From the NCBI GenBank assembly GCA_015056415.1, contig SVGJ01000012.1, positions 1 through 61,299 on the forward strand: 61,299 nucleotides of DNA, written 5' to 3'. Source of the stretch: Clostridiales bacterium. GTDB lineage: Bacteria > Bacillota > Clostridia > Christensenellales > Aristaeellaceae. The position numbers and the translations under genes are program-made. The notes under the pieces are model-generated. The model searched no databases, had not been told where the DNA came from, and saw only the letters and a program-made list of their open reading frames with translations. Positions 32,120 through 41,069 of this stretch are shown here, one piece after another; position 1 is the stretch's first letter; every line of letters starts with the position of its first letter.

Positions 32120-33601
32120 TTACTTGTGATAGAGCTTGTGGGTCTGATAGCGGGGATCGCAGGTGAGGTTCACGCCCAGCCGCTTGAAGACGTTATTGTC
32201 CACCTGGGCAAGGATCACGGTGGAGTGCGCCTCGCAGCCCTTGAGCAGGGGCAGCTGCTTCATGGCGATGGCGGCCTTCTCGTCGGTGGCGGCGCAGATG
32301 GACAGGGCCAGAAGCACCTCGTCGGTGTGGAGGCGGGGGTTGTGGTTGCCCAGATAATCGCACTTCAGTGTCTGGATGGGCTCGATCACGTGGGGGGAGA
32401 TCAGGTGGGCGCTCTTGTCGATGCCGCCCAGGGCCTTGAGCACATTCAGCAGCAGCGCGGCGGAGGGCCCCAGCAGGTTGGTGGTCTTGCCGGTGATGAT
32501 ACGGCCGTCAGGCAGCTGCATGGCAGAGGCGGGGGCGCCGGTCTCCTCGGCACGGGTGCGGGCGGCGGCCAGCACGGGGCGGTCGTCGTCGGTAAGGCCG
32601 GACTTCTGCAGGAGCAGCTCCAGTTTGTCCACTTCGCCCTGTTCGCACTGGCCCTTGCGCAGGGAGCAGCGGGCGGCGTAGTAGCGGCGGATGATCTCCT
32701 GATGGGCGGCCTCGCGGCAGACCTCATCGTCGATGATGCAGTTGCCCACCATGTTCACGCCCATGTCCGTGGGGGAGGCATAGGGCGAGGAGCCGTAGAT
32801 CTGCTCGAACACGGCGTCCAGCACGGGGAAGATCTCGATATCGCGGTTATAGTTGACGGTGGTCTCGCCGTAGGCCTCCAGGTGGAAGGGGTCGATCATG
32901 TTGTGATCGTCCAGGTCCACGGTGGCAGCCTCGTAGGCCACGTTCACAGGATGCTTAAGGGAAAGGTTCCAGATGGGGAAGGTCTCGAACTTGGCATAGC
33001 CGGCCTGCACACCGCGCTGATGCTCCTGATACAGCTGGCTCAGGCACACGGCCATCTTGCCGGAACCGGGGCCGGGAGCGGTGACCAGCACCAGGGGACG
33101 GCTGGTCTTGACATATTCGTTCTTGCCGAAGCCCGCGTCGGACACGATATGCTTGACGTTATAGGGGTAGCCATCGATGTCGAAATGGCGGAACACGGCG
33201 ATGCCCAGCGCTTCCAGCCGCTGCTTGAACATCACGGCGGCATGCTGGTCGCGCCAGCGGGTGAGCACCACGCTGCCCACATACATGCCAATGGAGCGGA
33301 AGGCGTCGATCAGGCGCAGGACCTCCACATCGTAGGTGATGCCCAGGTCGCCGCGGATCTTGTTCTTCTCGATATCGTCCGCGTTGATAACGACCACCAG
33401 CTCGGCCTGATCCTTCAGGTTCAGCAGCATGGAAACCTTGCTGTCGGGCCGGAAGCCGGGCAGCACACGGGAAGCGTGCGTGTCGTCAAACAGCTTGCCG
33501 CCCAGCTCCAGATAAAGCTTGCCGCCGAACTTCGCGATACGATTGAGAATATGCTCCGATTGCATAGCGGTGTACTTGTCATGATCGAATCCGATGCGCA
33601 T
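32120..33601 (-). CDS. DUF1846 family protein
   Basis: A 493-residue protein of normal family length. It has the conserved opening RIGFDHDKYTAMQSEHILNR, the nucleotide-binding-like LVLVTAPGPGSGKMAVCLSQLYQ near residue 180, then FETFPIWNLSLKHPVN and PTDMGVNMVGNCI. DUF1846 proteins are widespread in Firmicutes and Actinobacteria; the fold is Rossmann-like, but the reaction is not firmly known. Start 33601 was chosen because GGGAGGG lies just upstream; an ATG at 33619 lies upstream of that RBS. It is single-gene transcribed from a TTGTTT-17-TATAAT promoter. Confidence 0.9.
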   Translation of the reverse strand: MRIGFDHDKYTAMQSEHILNRIAKFGGKLYLELGGKLFDDTHASRVLPGFRPDSKVSMLLNLKDQAELVVVINADDIEKNKIRGDLGITYDVEVLRLIDAFRSIGMYVGSVVLTRWRDQHAAVMFKQRLEALGIAVFRHFDIDGYPYNVKHIVSDAGFGKNEYVKTSRPLVLVTAPGPGSGKMAVCLSQLYQEHQRGVQAGYAKFETFPIWNLSLKHPVNVAYEAATVDLDDHNMIDPFHLEAYGETTVNYNRDIEIFPVLDAVFEQIYGSSPYASPTDMGVNMVGNCIIDDEVCREAAHQEIIRRYYAARCSLRKGQCEQGEVDKLELLLQKSGLTDDDRPVLAAARTRAEETGAPASAMQLPDGRIITGKTTNLLGPSAALLLNVLKALGGIDKSAHLISPHVIEPIQTLKCDYLGNHNPRLHTDEVLLALSICAATDEKAAIAMKQLPLLKGCEAHSTVILAQVDNNVFKRLGVNLTCDPRYQTHKLYHK

Positions 33602-33637
33602 TCCAGATCCCTCCCGCATTTTTAACCCATAACCAAC

Positions 33638-33666
33638 ATTATACCATGATCCGGTTTTTGAAACAA
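33638..33666 (-). promoter_or_regulatory. Promoter of DUF1846 gene
   Basis: Minus strand: -35 TTGTTT (33666-33661), 17-base spacer, -10 TATAAT (33643-33638). Confidence 0.7.
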
Positions 33667-33720
33667 GTTTTCATTTTGCATAAAAAGAAATATGGGAAAG
33701 AGAAAAATATTTTGACATAG

Positions 33721-33779
33721 TTGAAAAATGGTGGAAATGTGTTATATAATGGAAATAGAGAAAGTACTTTAAGAAGTAC
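33721..33779 (+). promoter_or_regulatory. Promoter and leader inverted repeat of DUF6273 gene
   Basis: -35 TTGAAA (33721-33726), 18-base spacer, -10 TATAAT (33745-33750). An inverted repeat GTACTT-TAAG-AAGTAC (33764-33779) lies in the leader. The whole 33640-33800 stretch is much more AT-rich than its surroundings. Confidence 0.65.
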
Positions 33780-33808
33780 ATCGTTAAATAGAAATAGGAG
33801 GAATGAGT

Positions 33809-34477
33809 ATGTTGAAGTGTTTGGCTTGCGGACGTAAATTGGGAGCAGCAATTCTCGTGGTCTGTATGTTGATGTTACCGGTGTGTGCTTCTGCTGTGGG
33901 TATCGGCGACTATCTTTCCTTTGGTAGCTATGAACAGGATAACGATTTGTTCAATGGCAAGGAACCCATTGAGTGGCTCATCCTGAAGAGTAATGGCAGC
34001 GAAGTGCTGCTGATCAGTCGGTATGCATTGGATTGTCATCGGTTTGACGGATATGGCGAAAGCGTAAACTGGCAGTATAGTGAACTTCGCCAGTGGCTGA
34101 ATACGGATTTCTTTAATGCGGCGTTTTCTGCCGAGGAGCAGGCTGCAATCGTTCAGAGTACTGTGTTTAGCAATGCGGGCGAACCGACAACCGATGCTGT
34201 TTTCCTGATGAGTAAGGAAGACAGCTTGACCTGGTTTGACAGCAATGCTGCGCGTACTGCGGTCGCTACAGCGTTTGCAAGGGCACAGGGTGTTCCGGAC
34301 AAGGGCGCTGGCAAGTGTTGGTATTGGCTGCGCGACCGTGGCGCCAAAGCAGGCCGTGCGAGCTATATTAATTCCAGCGGTTTGGTTTGCGGCGGTGAGG
34401 GCGGTATTAGCGCCGATACCAAGACAGGTGCTATTCGTCCCCTTGTTTGGGTTAGTATCAGTGCACTGATCCAATAA
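33809..34477 (+). CDS. Secreted DUF6273-type protein
   Basis: A 222-residue exported protein. A hydrophobic signal (LGAAILVVCMLMLPVCASA) is followed by the DUF6273 pattern: IGDYLSFGSYEQDNDLFNGKEPIEWLIL, LISRYALDC, then SELRQWLNTDFFNAAFSAEEQAAI, a sequence type common in clostridial exported and repeat proteins. It ends with WYWLRDRG and a PLVWVSIS strand. Function is unknown. The ATG at 33809 is 7 bases after AGGAGG; the ATG at 33803 is too close. Codon use (GTT, GAT, AAT frequent) and AT-rich flanks differ from neighbours, hinting at horizontal acquisition. It is a single gene with promoter and terminator. Confidence 0.8.
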   Translation: MLKCLACGRKLGAAILVVCMLMLPVCASAVGIGDYLSFGSYEQDNDLFNGKEPIEWLILKSNGSEVLLISRYALDCHRFDGYGESVNWQYSELRQWLNTDFFNAAFSAEEQAAIVQSTVFSNAGEPTTDAVFLMSKEDSLTWFDSNAARTAVATAFARAQGVPDKGAGKCWYWLRDRGAKAGRASYINSSGLVCGGEGGISADTKTGAIRPLVWVSISALIQ

Positions 34478-34504
34478 GGAGCCCGTTTGTTCCGTTGTAA
34501 AGAG

Positions 34505-34538
34505 AAGCGACATATGCAAAAAGCATATGTCGCTTTTT
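34505..34538 (+). terminator. Terminator of DUF6273 gene
   Basis: GCGACATATGC (34507-34517) pairs with GCATATGTCGC (34523-34533), followed by TTTTT. Confidence 0.92.
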
Positions 34539-34566
34539 GATTGGTCTGCATTACGATAAAAACATC

Positions 34567-34595
34567 TTGTAATCTTTGCCGGGAAGCCGTATAAT
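34567..34595 (+). promoter_or_regulatory. Promoter of pgi
   Basis: -35 TTGTAA (34567-34572), 17-base spacer, consensus -10 TATAAT (34590-34595). Confidence 0.8.
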
Positions 34596-34647
34596 AAAAT
34601 ATATACTGCGCATCTGCGCGCATGATAAAGATGGGAGAAGATTCACC

Positions 34648-35982
34648 ATGGCAATGAAGATCAAAACAACTGGCGTCGCTGGTTTTGTGGAGCAGCGCGA
34701 GCTGGACAGCATGATCCCCCTGATGGACACCGTGAATAAGACCCTGCTGGAAAAGACCGGCGCGGGCAATGATTTCCTGGGCTGGCTGGATCTGCCCGTG
34801 GATTATGATAAGGAAGAGTTCGCCCGCATCCAGGCGGCGGCCAAGAAGATCCAGGGCGACAGCGAGGTGCTGGTGGTCATCGGCATCGGCGGCAGCTATC
34901 TGGGCGCCCGCGCGGCCATTGAGTTCGTGAAGGGCCAGATGTATAACGGCGTGCGCGAAGAGGGCATTCCCGAGGTGTACTTCGTGGGCAACAACATCTC
35001 CTCTTCCTACATCAACGATGTGGTCAAGATCATCGGCAAGCGTGATTTCTCTGTGAATATCATCTCCAAGTCCGGCACCACCACCGAGCCCGCCATCGCC
35101 TTCCGCGTGTTCAAGAAGATGCTGGAGGAAAAGTACGGCAAGGAAGGTGCCAAGGGCCGCATCTATGCCACCACCGACAAGGCCCGCGGCGCGCTGAAGG
35201 CTCTCTCCGACGCCGAGGGCTACGAGACCTTCGTTGTGCCGGATGATGTGGGCGGCCGCTTCTCTGTGCTGACGGCTGTGGGCCTGCTGCCCATCGCCGC
35301 TGCCGGCGTGGATATCGAGGCCATGATGAAGGGCGCTCAGGACGCCCGCGAGGCCTGCACCCCCAGCAAGCTGGAGAACCCCTCCTTCCTGTACGCCGCG
35401 CTGCGCAACATCCTCTACCGCAAGGGCAAGACCACCGAGATCCTCGTCAATTACGAGCCCGCCCTCACCATGATGGGCGAGTGGTTCAAGCAGCTCTTCG
35501 CCGAGAGCGAGGGCAAGGACCAGAAGGGCATCTTCCCCACGGCAGCCAACTTCTCCACTGACCTGCACTCCATCGGCCAGTTCATCCAGGATGGCAGCCG
35601 TAACCTCTTCGAAACGGTGATCTGGGTCAACCAGCCCCGCTCCGAGGTGGTCATCGAGGAGGCTGATGAGGATATCGACGGCCTGAATTACCTGGCCGGC
35701 CAGAGCGTGCAGTTCGTCAATTCCAAGGCCTACCAGGGCACCCTGATGGCCCACATGGATGGCGGCACCCCCAACATCATTGTGGAGATCGACGAGGCGG
35801 ACGCCTATCACTTCGGCTACCTGACCTTCTTCTTCGAGAAAGCCTGCGGCCTGAGCGGCTACCTGCTGGGCGTGAATCCCTTCGACCAGCCCGGCGTGGA
35901 AGCCTACAAGAAGAATATGTTCGCCCTGCTGGGCAAGCCCGGCTATGAGGCCCGTAAGGCCGAGCTGGAAGCCCGCCTGTAA
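34648..35982 (+). CDS. pgi: Glucose-6-phosphate isomerase
   Basis: A 444-residue isomerase of the shorter Firmicutes type. Key motifs are [18 protein letters not shown] (phosphate-binding), [38 protein letters not shown] and [15 protein letters not shown], together with the C-terminal active-site Lys region [16 protein letters not shown]. It interconverts glucose-6-phosphate and fructose-6-phosphate in the cytosol. Codon use is strongly biased to C/G endings, as expected for glycolysis. The chosen ATG (34648) follows GGGAGAAG; an in-frame start further upstream falls over the promoter. A single-gene unit with a strong promoter and terminator. Confidence 0.97.
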   Translation: MAMKIKTTGVAGFVEQRELDSMIPLMDTVNKTLLEKTGAGNDFLGWLDLPVDYDKEEFARIQAAAKKIQGDSEVLVVIGIGGSYLGARAAIEFVKGQMYNGVREEGIPEVYFVGNNISSSYINDVVKIIGKRDFSVNIISKSGTTTEPAIAFRVFKKMLEEKYGKEGAKGRIYATTDKARGALKALSDAEGYETFVVPDDVGGRFSVLTAVGLLPIAAAGVDIEAMMKGAQDAREACTPSKLENPSFLYAALRNILYRKGKTTEILVNYEPALTMMGEWFKQLFAESEGKDQKGIFPTAANFSTDLHSIGQFIQDGSRNLFETVIWVNQPRSEVVIEEADEDIDGLNYLAGQSVQFVNSKAYQGTLMAHMDGGTPNIIVEIDEADAYHFGYLTFFFEKACGLSGYLLGVNPFDQPGVEAYKKNMFALLGKPGYEARKAELEARL

Positions 35983-35988
35983 GGCGTT

Positions 35989-36016
35989 CAAAAAAGTGGC
36001 GAAAGCCACTTTTTTG
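35989..36016 (+). terminator. Terminator of pgi
   Basis: CAAAAAAGTGGC-GAAA-GCCACTTTTTTG: a perfect stem with a GAAA tetraloop and a T tract. Confidence 0.92.
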
Positions 36017-36048
36017 AGTCAGAGGGAAAAAGACGCTGGGAGGATATC

Positions 36049-37170
36049 ATGAGCAAATGGGTCAGTGTGTGGGGCAATGCCGTGAGCATCGCGGAGAATC
36101 GCCCGGAGCGCTATGCCAGGAATATCACCATCCGCTACCCCATCCGCATCCCCTTCGATGGCCAGGCCCTGCGCCTGACCTTCGATAACTACTGCGGCAC
36201 GGAGCCTGTTACCCTGAACAGGGTCACGCTGCTTTCCGGCGGTGTGTTCCATGGGGTGCGCTTCGAGGGCGAAGAGAGCGTGACCATAGGCGCGGGCGAA
36301 AACGTCACCTGCGATCCGGTGCGGCTGCCCCTTCATGCCGGTGAAACGGTGCAGGTCAGCTTCTATCTGAAGGATTTCACGCTCATGCGCTCGGTGGTGT
36401 TCACCTGCGGCCCGCTTTCCGAGGGCCTGTACGCCAACGGCGATGAGACGGAAAATCCGCACATCAGCATCATGACCTCCCGCAAAACGCACCTGTTCTA
36501 TTTCCTGAGCAACGTATCGGTGCTGACAGGGGAGGAGAACCGCACCATCGTCTGCTATGGCGATTCCATCACCGCCCAGAACTGGCCCGATGATGTGACC
36601 CTGCGCTGCGCCGCTGAGGGGTATGGCCGCACCGCCGTCATCCGCCGGGCCACCAGCGGCTCCCGCATCCTGCGGGAATACAGCTGCCTGACCTATGAAT
36701 CCTACGGGCTGATGGGCAGCCGGCGCTTCCACCATGAGGTCCCCACCGATGGCGCGGATACCGTCATCATTCAGCAGGGGATCAACGACATCATCCATCC
36801 CGTGGGGGAGGATGTGAACGTGTTCCGTCCCATGAGCGACCTGCCCACGGTGGAGCAGCTCATTGACGGGCTGAAGACCTACATTGCCCAGGCAAGGGAT
36901 ATGGGGCTGAAGGTGTATGTGGGCACGCTGCTGCCCATGGGCGGCTGGCGTACCGACGCGCCCTTCCGCCAGGAGATGCGTCACGCGTACAATGATTTCA
37001 TCCGAAAAACGGAGCTGATCGACGGCTGTATCGATTTTGACATGGCGCTGCGGGATCCGGAGCGGATCGATTGGTTCCTGCCGGTGTATGATTCCGGCGA
37101 TCATCTGCACCCCAGCAAGCTGGGCTATCAGCGGATGGCCGCGGAGGTGCCGGCAAGCATACTCAAATGA
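36049..37170 (+). CDS. SGNH/GDSL hydrolase
   Basis: A 373-residue esterase-type hydrolase. The N-terminal half (about 1-165) is a beta-rich domain of unknown role. The SGNH hydrolase domain follows, with block I VCYGDSITAQ, a later Gly block (TSGSRIL), block III VIIQQGINDII and the catalytic block V SGDHLHPSKLGY. No signal peptide is seen, so a cytosolic location is likely. This two-domain architecture is seen in Firmicutes deacylases acting on sugars or nucleosides, but the substrate is unknown. RBS GGGAGGA precedes ATG. It lies alone between the pgi terminator and its own hairpin. Confidence 0.88.
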   Translation: MSKWVSVWGNAVSIAENRPERYARNITIRYPIRIPFDGQALRLTFDNYCGTEPVTLNRVTLLSGGVFHGVRFEGEESVTIGAGENVTCDPVRLPLHAGETVQVSFYLKDFTLMRSVVFTCGPLSEGLYANGDETENPHISIMTSRKTHLFYFLSNVSVLTGEENRTIVCYGDSITAQNWPDDVTLRCAAEGYGRTAVIRRATSGSRILREYSCLTYESYGLMGSRRFHHEVPTDGADTVIIQQGINDIIHPVGEDVNVFRPMSDLPTVEQLIDGLKTYIAQARDMGLKVYVGTLLPMGGWRTDAPFRQEMRHAYNDFIRKTELIDGCIDFDMALRDPERIDWFLPVYDSGDHLHPSKLGYQRMAAEVPASILK

Positions 37171-37204
37171 AGTGGAACCACCGGCTAAGCCGGTGGTTTC
37201 GCTT
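37170..37204 (+). terminator. Hairpin after SGNH hydrolase gene
   Basis: CCACCGGC (37178-37185) pairs with GCCGGTGG (37189-37196), extended by GAA/TTC; a TTTCGCTT tail makes a moderate terminator. Confidence 0.7.
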
Positions 37205-37226
37205 CATTCGGGAAGGGGAAAATGTC

Positions 37227-37255
37227 TTGACAGGTGACCACATGGTCACTATAAT
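37227..37255 (+). promoter_or_regulatory. Perfect consensus promoter of TetR cassette
   Basis: -35 TTGACA (37227-37232), 17-base spacer, -10 TATAAT (37250-37255): an exact sigma-70/SigA consensus. The entire spacer is an operator palindrome. Confidence 0.92.
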
Positions 37256-37276
37256 GAATGGTGACCATGTGGTCAC
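37234..37276. promoter_or_regulatory. Two TetR operator palindromes
   Basis: GTGACCACATGGTCAC (37234-37249) lies between -35 and -10. GTGACCATGTGGTCAC (37261-37276), its reverse complement, lies just after the -10. Centres are 27 bp apart. Both are 7-bp arms around a 2-base centre. Confidence 0.88.
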
Positions 37277-37299
37277 CATCTGGTTTGATGGAGGATGCA

Positions 37300-37947
37300 A
37301 TGGACGGCACAACAAAAAACCGAATCCTGGATGAAGCGCTTATCATGTTTGCTGAAAACGGCTACAAGGGCACCAATCTCCGTGACCTTGCGGCACGGCT
37401 TGGCTTGAGCAAATCCGCGCTGTATAAACATTATGAAAGCAAGGATGCCATATGGAACGCCCTGCTTGATAAAATGGAAGCCTATTATGCCCGGCGGTTT
37501 GGATCCATGGACAATCTGCCAAAACTGCCAGAGTCCTGCGAGGAACTGATCACGATGACCATGCAGCAGATCAGCTTTACCGTTCATGATCCGCAGATCA
37601 TCCTGACCAGAAAGCTGCTGCTGACCGAACAGTTTCACGACGGGCGGGTGTGCAAGCTGGCCACCAAACACTTTCTGGAAGGCACGGCCAATATATACGC
37701 GAAGGTTTTTGCAGGGATGATGGAGGCCGGCCTTCTGAAAAAAGATGATCCCGCTATGCTTGCCTTAAGCTACACAGCGCCGGTCTCCGCGCTGGTCCAC
37801 CTTTGTGATCGCGAGCCGGACAGGCAGCCGGAGGCCATGGAAAGGATCAGCCGGTTTGTTCGATATTTTATCGCGGCTCACAGGCAGGAGCAGCCATTGA
37901 ATCCCAAAGAGGAACATATCCGTCAGGTGAACGGATCAGAACAATAA
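37300..37947 (+). CDS. TetR-family transcriptional repressor
   Basis: A 215-residue TetR regulator. The N-terminal helix-turn-helix is canonical (RILDEALIMFAENGYKGTN, LGLSKSALYKHYESKDAI). The helical C-terminal ligand domain (ITMTMQQISFTVHDPQI, KLLLTEQFHDGRV) probably binds a small molecule. ATG at 37300 follows GGAGG; an ATG at 37288 precedes that RBS and was rejected. Two palindromes in the promoter are the likely operators, so the gene and the four downstream genes (PfkB kinase, Ntn hydrolase, MATE transporter, MNT nucleotidyltransferase) would be repressed together and released by a ligand. Confidence 0.92.
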   Translation: MDGTTKNRILDEALIMFAENGYKGTNLRDLAARLGLSKSALYKHYESKDAIWNALLDKMEAYYARRFGSMDNLPKLPESCEELITMTMQQISFTVHDPQIILTRKLLLTEQFHDGRVCKLATKHFLEGTANIYAKVFAGMMEAGLLKKDDPAMLALSYTAPVSALVHLCDREPDRQPEAMERISRFVRYFIAAHRQEQPLNPKEEHIRQVNGSEQ

Positions 37948-37974
37948 ACACACTATTTCAAAGGAGGACGTCAC

Positions 37975-38877
37975 ATGAAAACGGAAGTCTATCTCCACGG
38001 TCAGATCCTTGGCACTCATTCTTTCCTGCTCAAGGGCGATTTCCCTCAGCCGGATTCCTACAGCGAAATTCTCGCGCGCTATTTTCTTCCCGGCGGCGAA
38101 ACCGGCACAGCAGCCACGGTGCTTTCTTCCCTGGGCGTTCAGGTGAAAATGGACGGCACCCACATTGGCCGGGAGCCTGCTGAACTGATCCGCTCCTTTT
38201 ACGCCAATAAAACAGCGGATCTTTCCTCCATCTATTTTGATCCTGACTGGGAGGGACTGGTGGATCATGTGCTGATTGCCGGACCCTATCGTACGCCCAT
38301 GGGTCGCTTCCAGCACCTGTACGAGGCAGGCATCAAGCGCTGGAATGCCCCCAAGGAGCAGGATATCATCGATTGCCAGGCAGTGGGCATCGACCCCTAC
38401 TTCCAGGAAGAGACCCAGATGGTGGCTGAGCTGTGCGTGAAGCATCACAAGCCCTATGTGACCATCGACTGCCGCCATGATACCTATCTCCACCAGCACG
38501 CCGCCATCAACGTGCTTTCCCACGAATGCACCGATGGCGATTACAAGGGCCACACGCTGGAAGAGGTGTATGAGCTGCTCACCGGCACCGCGGAGGGCCT
38601 GGTGATCATCACCGCCGGAGAGGATGGCATGTACTACGGGCGCAAAGGTCAGCCCATGCAGTATATGCCTGCCTTCAAGGTGGATGTGCGGAGCACCCTG
38701 GGCGCCGGCGATACCTACAAGGCCGGCTGCGTGTACGCCCTGCTCCACGGCATGAGCGACGAAGAAACCGTGCGCTTTGCCGCCGCCTGCTCCGGCGTGG
38801 CCATTTCCCGCTTCCCCCTGCCGCTGAATCCCCCCACGCTGGAGGAAGTGAACGCCCTGCTGGCCAAGGGCAACTGA
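37975..38877 (+). CDS. PfkB-family sugar/nucleoside kinase
   Basis: A 300-residue ribokinase-superfamily protein. The early substrate-binding loop FLPGGETGTAATVLSSLG replaces the usual GGxxxN, and the late PfkB signature RSTLGAGDTYKAGCVYALLHG supplies the anion hole and catalytic Asp. Mid-protein VLIAGPYRTPMG and IDCRHDTYLHQHA are unusual. It phosphorylates a sugar, nucleoside or related alcohol; which one is not predictable. RBS GGAGGAC precedes ATG. It follows tetR after 27 bases and precedes the Ntn-hydrolase gene by 11, so it belongs to the TetR unit. Confidence 0.85.
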   Translation: MKTEVYLHGQILGTHSFLLKGDFPQPDSYSEILARYFLPGGETGTAATVLSSLGVQVKMDGTHIGREPAELIRSFYANKTADLSSIYFDPDWEGLVDHVLIAGPYRTPMGRFQHLYEAGIKRWNAPKEQDIIDCQAVGIDPYFQEETQMVAELCVKHHKPYVTIDCRHDTYLHQHAAINVLSHECTDGDYKGHTLEEVYELLTGTAEGLVIITAGEDGMYYGRKGQPMQYMPAFKVDVRSTLGAGDTYKAGCVYALLHGMSDEETVRFAAACSGVAISRFPLPLNPPTLEEVNALLAKGN

Positions 38878-38888
38878 ACGAAGAGAGT

Positions 38889-39659
38889 ATGTGCACAGCA
38901 TTTATCCACAAAGGCAACGACGTGATATTCGGCTTCAACATGGATATCAATGTAGGCGCACTGGACTATGATATCTATGCCACGGACGAATGGTTCTGCA
39001 TTGGTTGCCGGGCCGACCTGAGCATGTTTCCCGGTGAGGTCCCTTCCTTCTACCGGGTGACGGACGGCATCAGGAAGATCCATGGTGTGAACAGACAGGG
39101 CGTGTTCGCGGCTTGCCTGAACAATATGAACTTCCATAAAGCGCCCTTCCGCCTGGCGGATGACGCTTGCTCCATCGACCAGATGATGGATGATCTGATC
39201 TCTGGCTGGCGGTCGCTGGAGGAGGTCCGCCGCTTTGCCGAGCAGACAGAGCTGGTCACCCTCCCCGGCGGCGCGGTGGATGTCCCCAACCCGGGCTTCC
39301 ATTCGCTCTCGGGGGATGCTTCCGGCCGTATCCTGCTGCTGGAGCCAGGAAACGGGTATACCGTCATTCGGGAAAAGTATACTGTGATGACCAATTTCCC
39401 CCTGCTGGAGCTCCCCACGGATCTGACGGATGAAACCGCAGGCTATTACGGCAAAGACCGTTATGATACGGCTTTGCGTATGCTCCGGGCCGGCGACGAT
39501 GATTTTTCCACGCAGGATGCCTTTGCTATTCTGAAGGCTACGCGACAGACCGGCCATTGGGCTACCCGGGTCTCCTTCGTGTATTCACGCAATGAGAATG
39601 CAGTTCACTACTGCCGTGAAGGGAATTTTGAGAACATCCGGATCCACCGTTTCCAATAA
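38889..39659 (+). CDS. Ntn hydrolase, choloylglycine hydrolase/linear amide C-N hydrolase type
   Basis: A 256-residue protein beginning Met-Cys-Thr, so the second residue can become the N-terminal nucleophile after Met removal, as in the C59 choloylglycine hydrolase/penicillin V acylase group. FGFNMDI (with the conserved Asp) and the later SFVYSRNENAVHY strand support the alpha-beta-beta-alpha fold. At 256 residues it is shorter than bile salt hydrolases (about 320-340), so bile salt activity should not be assumed; an acyl-homoserine lactone, N-acyl amide or peptide amide substrate is equally possible. It lacks a signal peptide. RBS AAGAGAG is modest. Confidence 0.72.
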   Translation: MCTAFIHKGNDVIFGFNMDINVGALDYDIYATDEWFCIGCRADLSMFPGEVPSFYRVTDGIRKIHGVNRQGVFAACLNNMNFHKAPFRLADDACSIDQMMDDLISGWRSLEEVRRFAEQTELVTLPGGAVDVPNPGFHSLSGDASGRILLLEPGNGYTVIREKYTVMTNFPLLELPTDLTDETAGYYGKDRYDTALRMLRAGDDDFSTQDAFAILKATRQTGHWATRVSFVYSRNENAVHYCREGNFENIRIHRFQ

Positions 39660-39696
39660 AGCAACGTATTTTCAAGTGATAAGGAGCATCTGCCCT

Positions 39697-41049
39697 ATGC
39701 CCTCCCGCACCAAGGATATGACCCAGGGTAATCCAACCAAACTGATCCTGCTTTTCAGCCTGCCAATTCTGGCAGGCACCATTTTCCAGCAGATGTACAA
39801 CCTGGTGGACACCTTTGTGGTGGGAAGAGCGGAGGGCGTTGCGGCGTTGGCGGCGGTTTCCTCCACCGGCTGGCTGGACTGGACGCTATTGGGGATCATC
39901 ATCGGTCTTGCCCAGGGCTTTGCCATCCAGATCGCCCACCGCTTCGGCGCGGGCGATCCCGCCGGGCTGCGCCGGTCCGCCGGGCACAGCCTGGTGCTGG
40001 CAGTCTTGGTGGTGGCGGCGCTGGAGATCCTCGCGCAGGCGTTTTTGCGCCCTGTGCTGACGCTGATGCGCACCCCTGCCGATACCTTTGACCTGACCCT
40101 CCTTTACCTGCGGATCATCTTCGGCGGCCTGCCGCTGGTGATGGGCTACAATCTGTTTTCGGGCTTCCTGCGTTCGGTGGGCAACAGCCGTACGCCCATG
40201 ATCGCCATCACCTGCTCCTCCGGATGCAACATCGTGCTGGATGTGCTCTTTGTGGCGTACTTCCGTTGGAGCGTGGCGGGCGTGGCGGTGGCAACGGTCA
40301 TTTCCCAGGCGCTGAGCTGCATGATCTGCCTGGTTGCCGTTGCACGGATGCCGGTCTTCAGGCTTTCCAAAGGCGACCTGCGCCTTACCCGTGAAGTCAC
40401 CGGCGGTCTGGTGAAGCTGGGCCTGCCCATAGCCTTCCAGAACCTGATCATCTCTGTGGGCGGGCTGGTACTGCAGAGCGTTGTGAATGCCCAGGGGTTC
40501 ATCTTCATGGCGGGCTACAACGCCGCCAGCCGTCTGCAGGGCTTGATGGAAATGGCCGGTACTGCCCTGCGGGGCGCTGTGAGCACCTTTGTCGGGCAGA
40601 ACTATGGCGCGCAAAAGCTGGATCGTGTGAAGACCGGCTTGCGCAGATCCGTGGGGATCGCCGTGTTCATGGCCATACTGATCGGCGGCGCTGTTATTCT
40701 CTGGGGCAAGCCCCTGCTGCGCCTGTTCATCCAGGATGATCCTGCGATCGTGGAGCAGGTGCTTGAATACGGCTACAGGTTCCTTGTCTTCATGGGAGTG
40801 AGCCTGTTTGCGCTGTATCTGCTGTTTGTGTTCCGCTCCGCCCTGCAAGGCCTGGGCGACACGGTGACCTCCATGATCAGCGGCGTCCTGGAACTGTTCA
40901 TGCGAAGCGGCTGCGCGCTGCTGCTGCCCCTGTTCATGGGTGAATGGGGCATCTACACCTCCGGAATCATCTCGTGGTTCGGCGCGGCAGCGCTGCTGGC
41001 CTTCAGCTGCAGAAGGCGTTTGCGCCGGCTTTCCGCACAGATGCAGTAA
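39697..41049 (+). CDS. MATE-family efflux transporter
   Basis: A 450-residue, 12-helix transporter. The N-terminus is characteristic (MTQGNPTKLILLFSLPILAGTIFQQMYNLVDTFVVGR), followed by the second-half repeat KLGLPIAFQNLIISVGGL. It belongs to the DinF/NorM-related branch common in Clostridia, exporting cationic or other compounds by ion antiport. The ATG at 39697 follows AAGGAG; a second ATG at 39718 is possible. In the TetR unit it may remove the inducing compound or a pathway product. Overlapping upstream frame extends into the Ntn hydrolase gene and is not coding. Confidence 0.92.
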   Translation: MPSRTKDMTQGNPTKLILLFSLPILAGTIFQQMYNLVDTFVVGRAEGVAALAAVSSTGWLDWTLLGIIIGLAQGFAIQIAHRFGAGDPAGLRRSAGHSLVLAVLVVAALEILAQAFLRPVLTLMRTPADTFDLTLLYLRIIFGGLPLVMGYNLFSGFLRSVGNSRTPMIAITCSSGCNIVLDVLFVAYFRWSVAGVAVATVISQALSCMICLVAVARMPVFRLSKGDLRLTREVTGGLVKLGLPIAFQNLIISVGGLVLQSVVNAQGFIFMAGYNAASRLQGLMEMAGTALRGAVSTFVGQNYGAQKLDRVKTGLRRSVGIAVFMAILIGGAVILWGKPLLRLFIQDDPAIVEQVLEYGYRFLVFMGVSLFALYLLFVFRSALQGLGDTVTSMISGVLELFMRSGCALLLPLFMGEWGIYTSGIISWFGAAALLAFSCRRRLRRLSAQMQ

Positions 41050-41069
41050 CGGCCTGCGGAGGAATTGAT

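Noticed and set aside
32126-33625. A 499-codon open frame antisense to DUF1846
   Set aside because: Gly/His/Leu/Val low-complexity composition with no domain; the opposite strand is an unambiguous DUF1846 gene.
38889-39659. Bile salt hydrolase
   Set aside because: The N-terminal Cys and fold fit the superfamily, but the protein is much shorter and the surrounding motifs are not those of known bile salt hydrolases.
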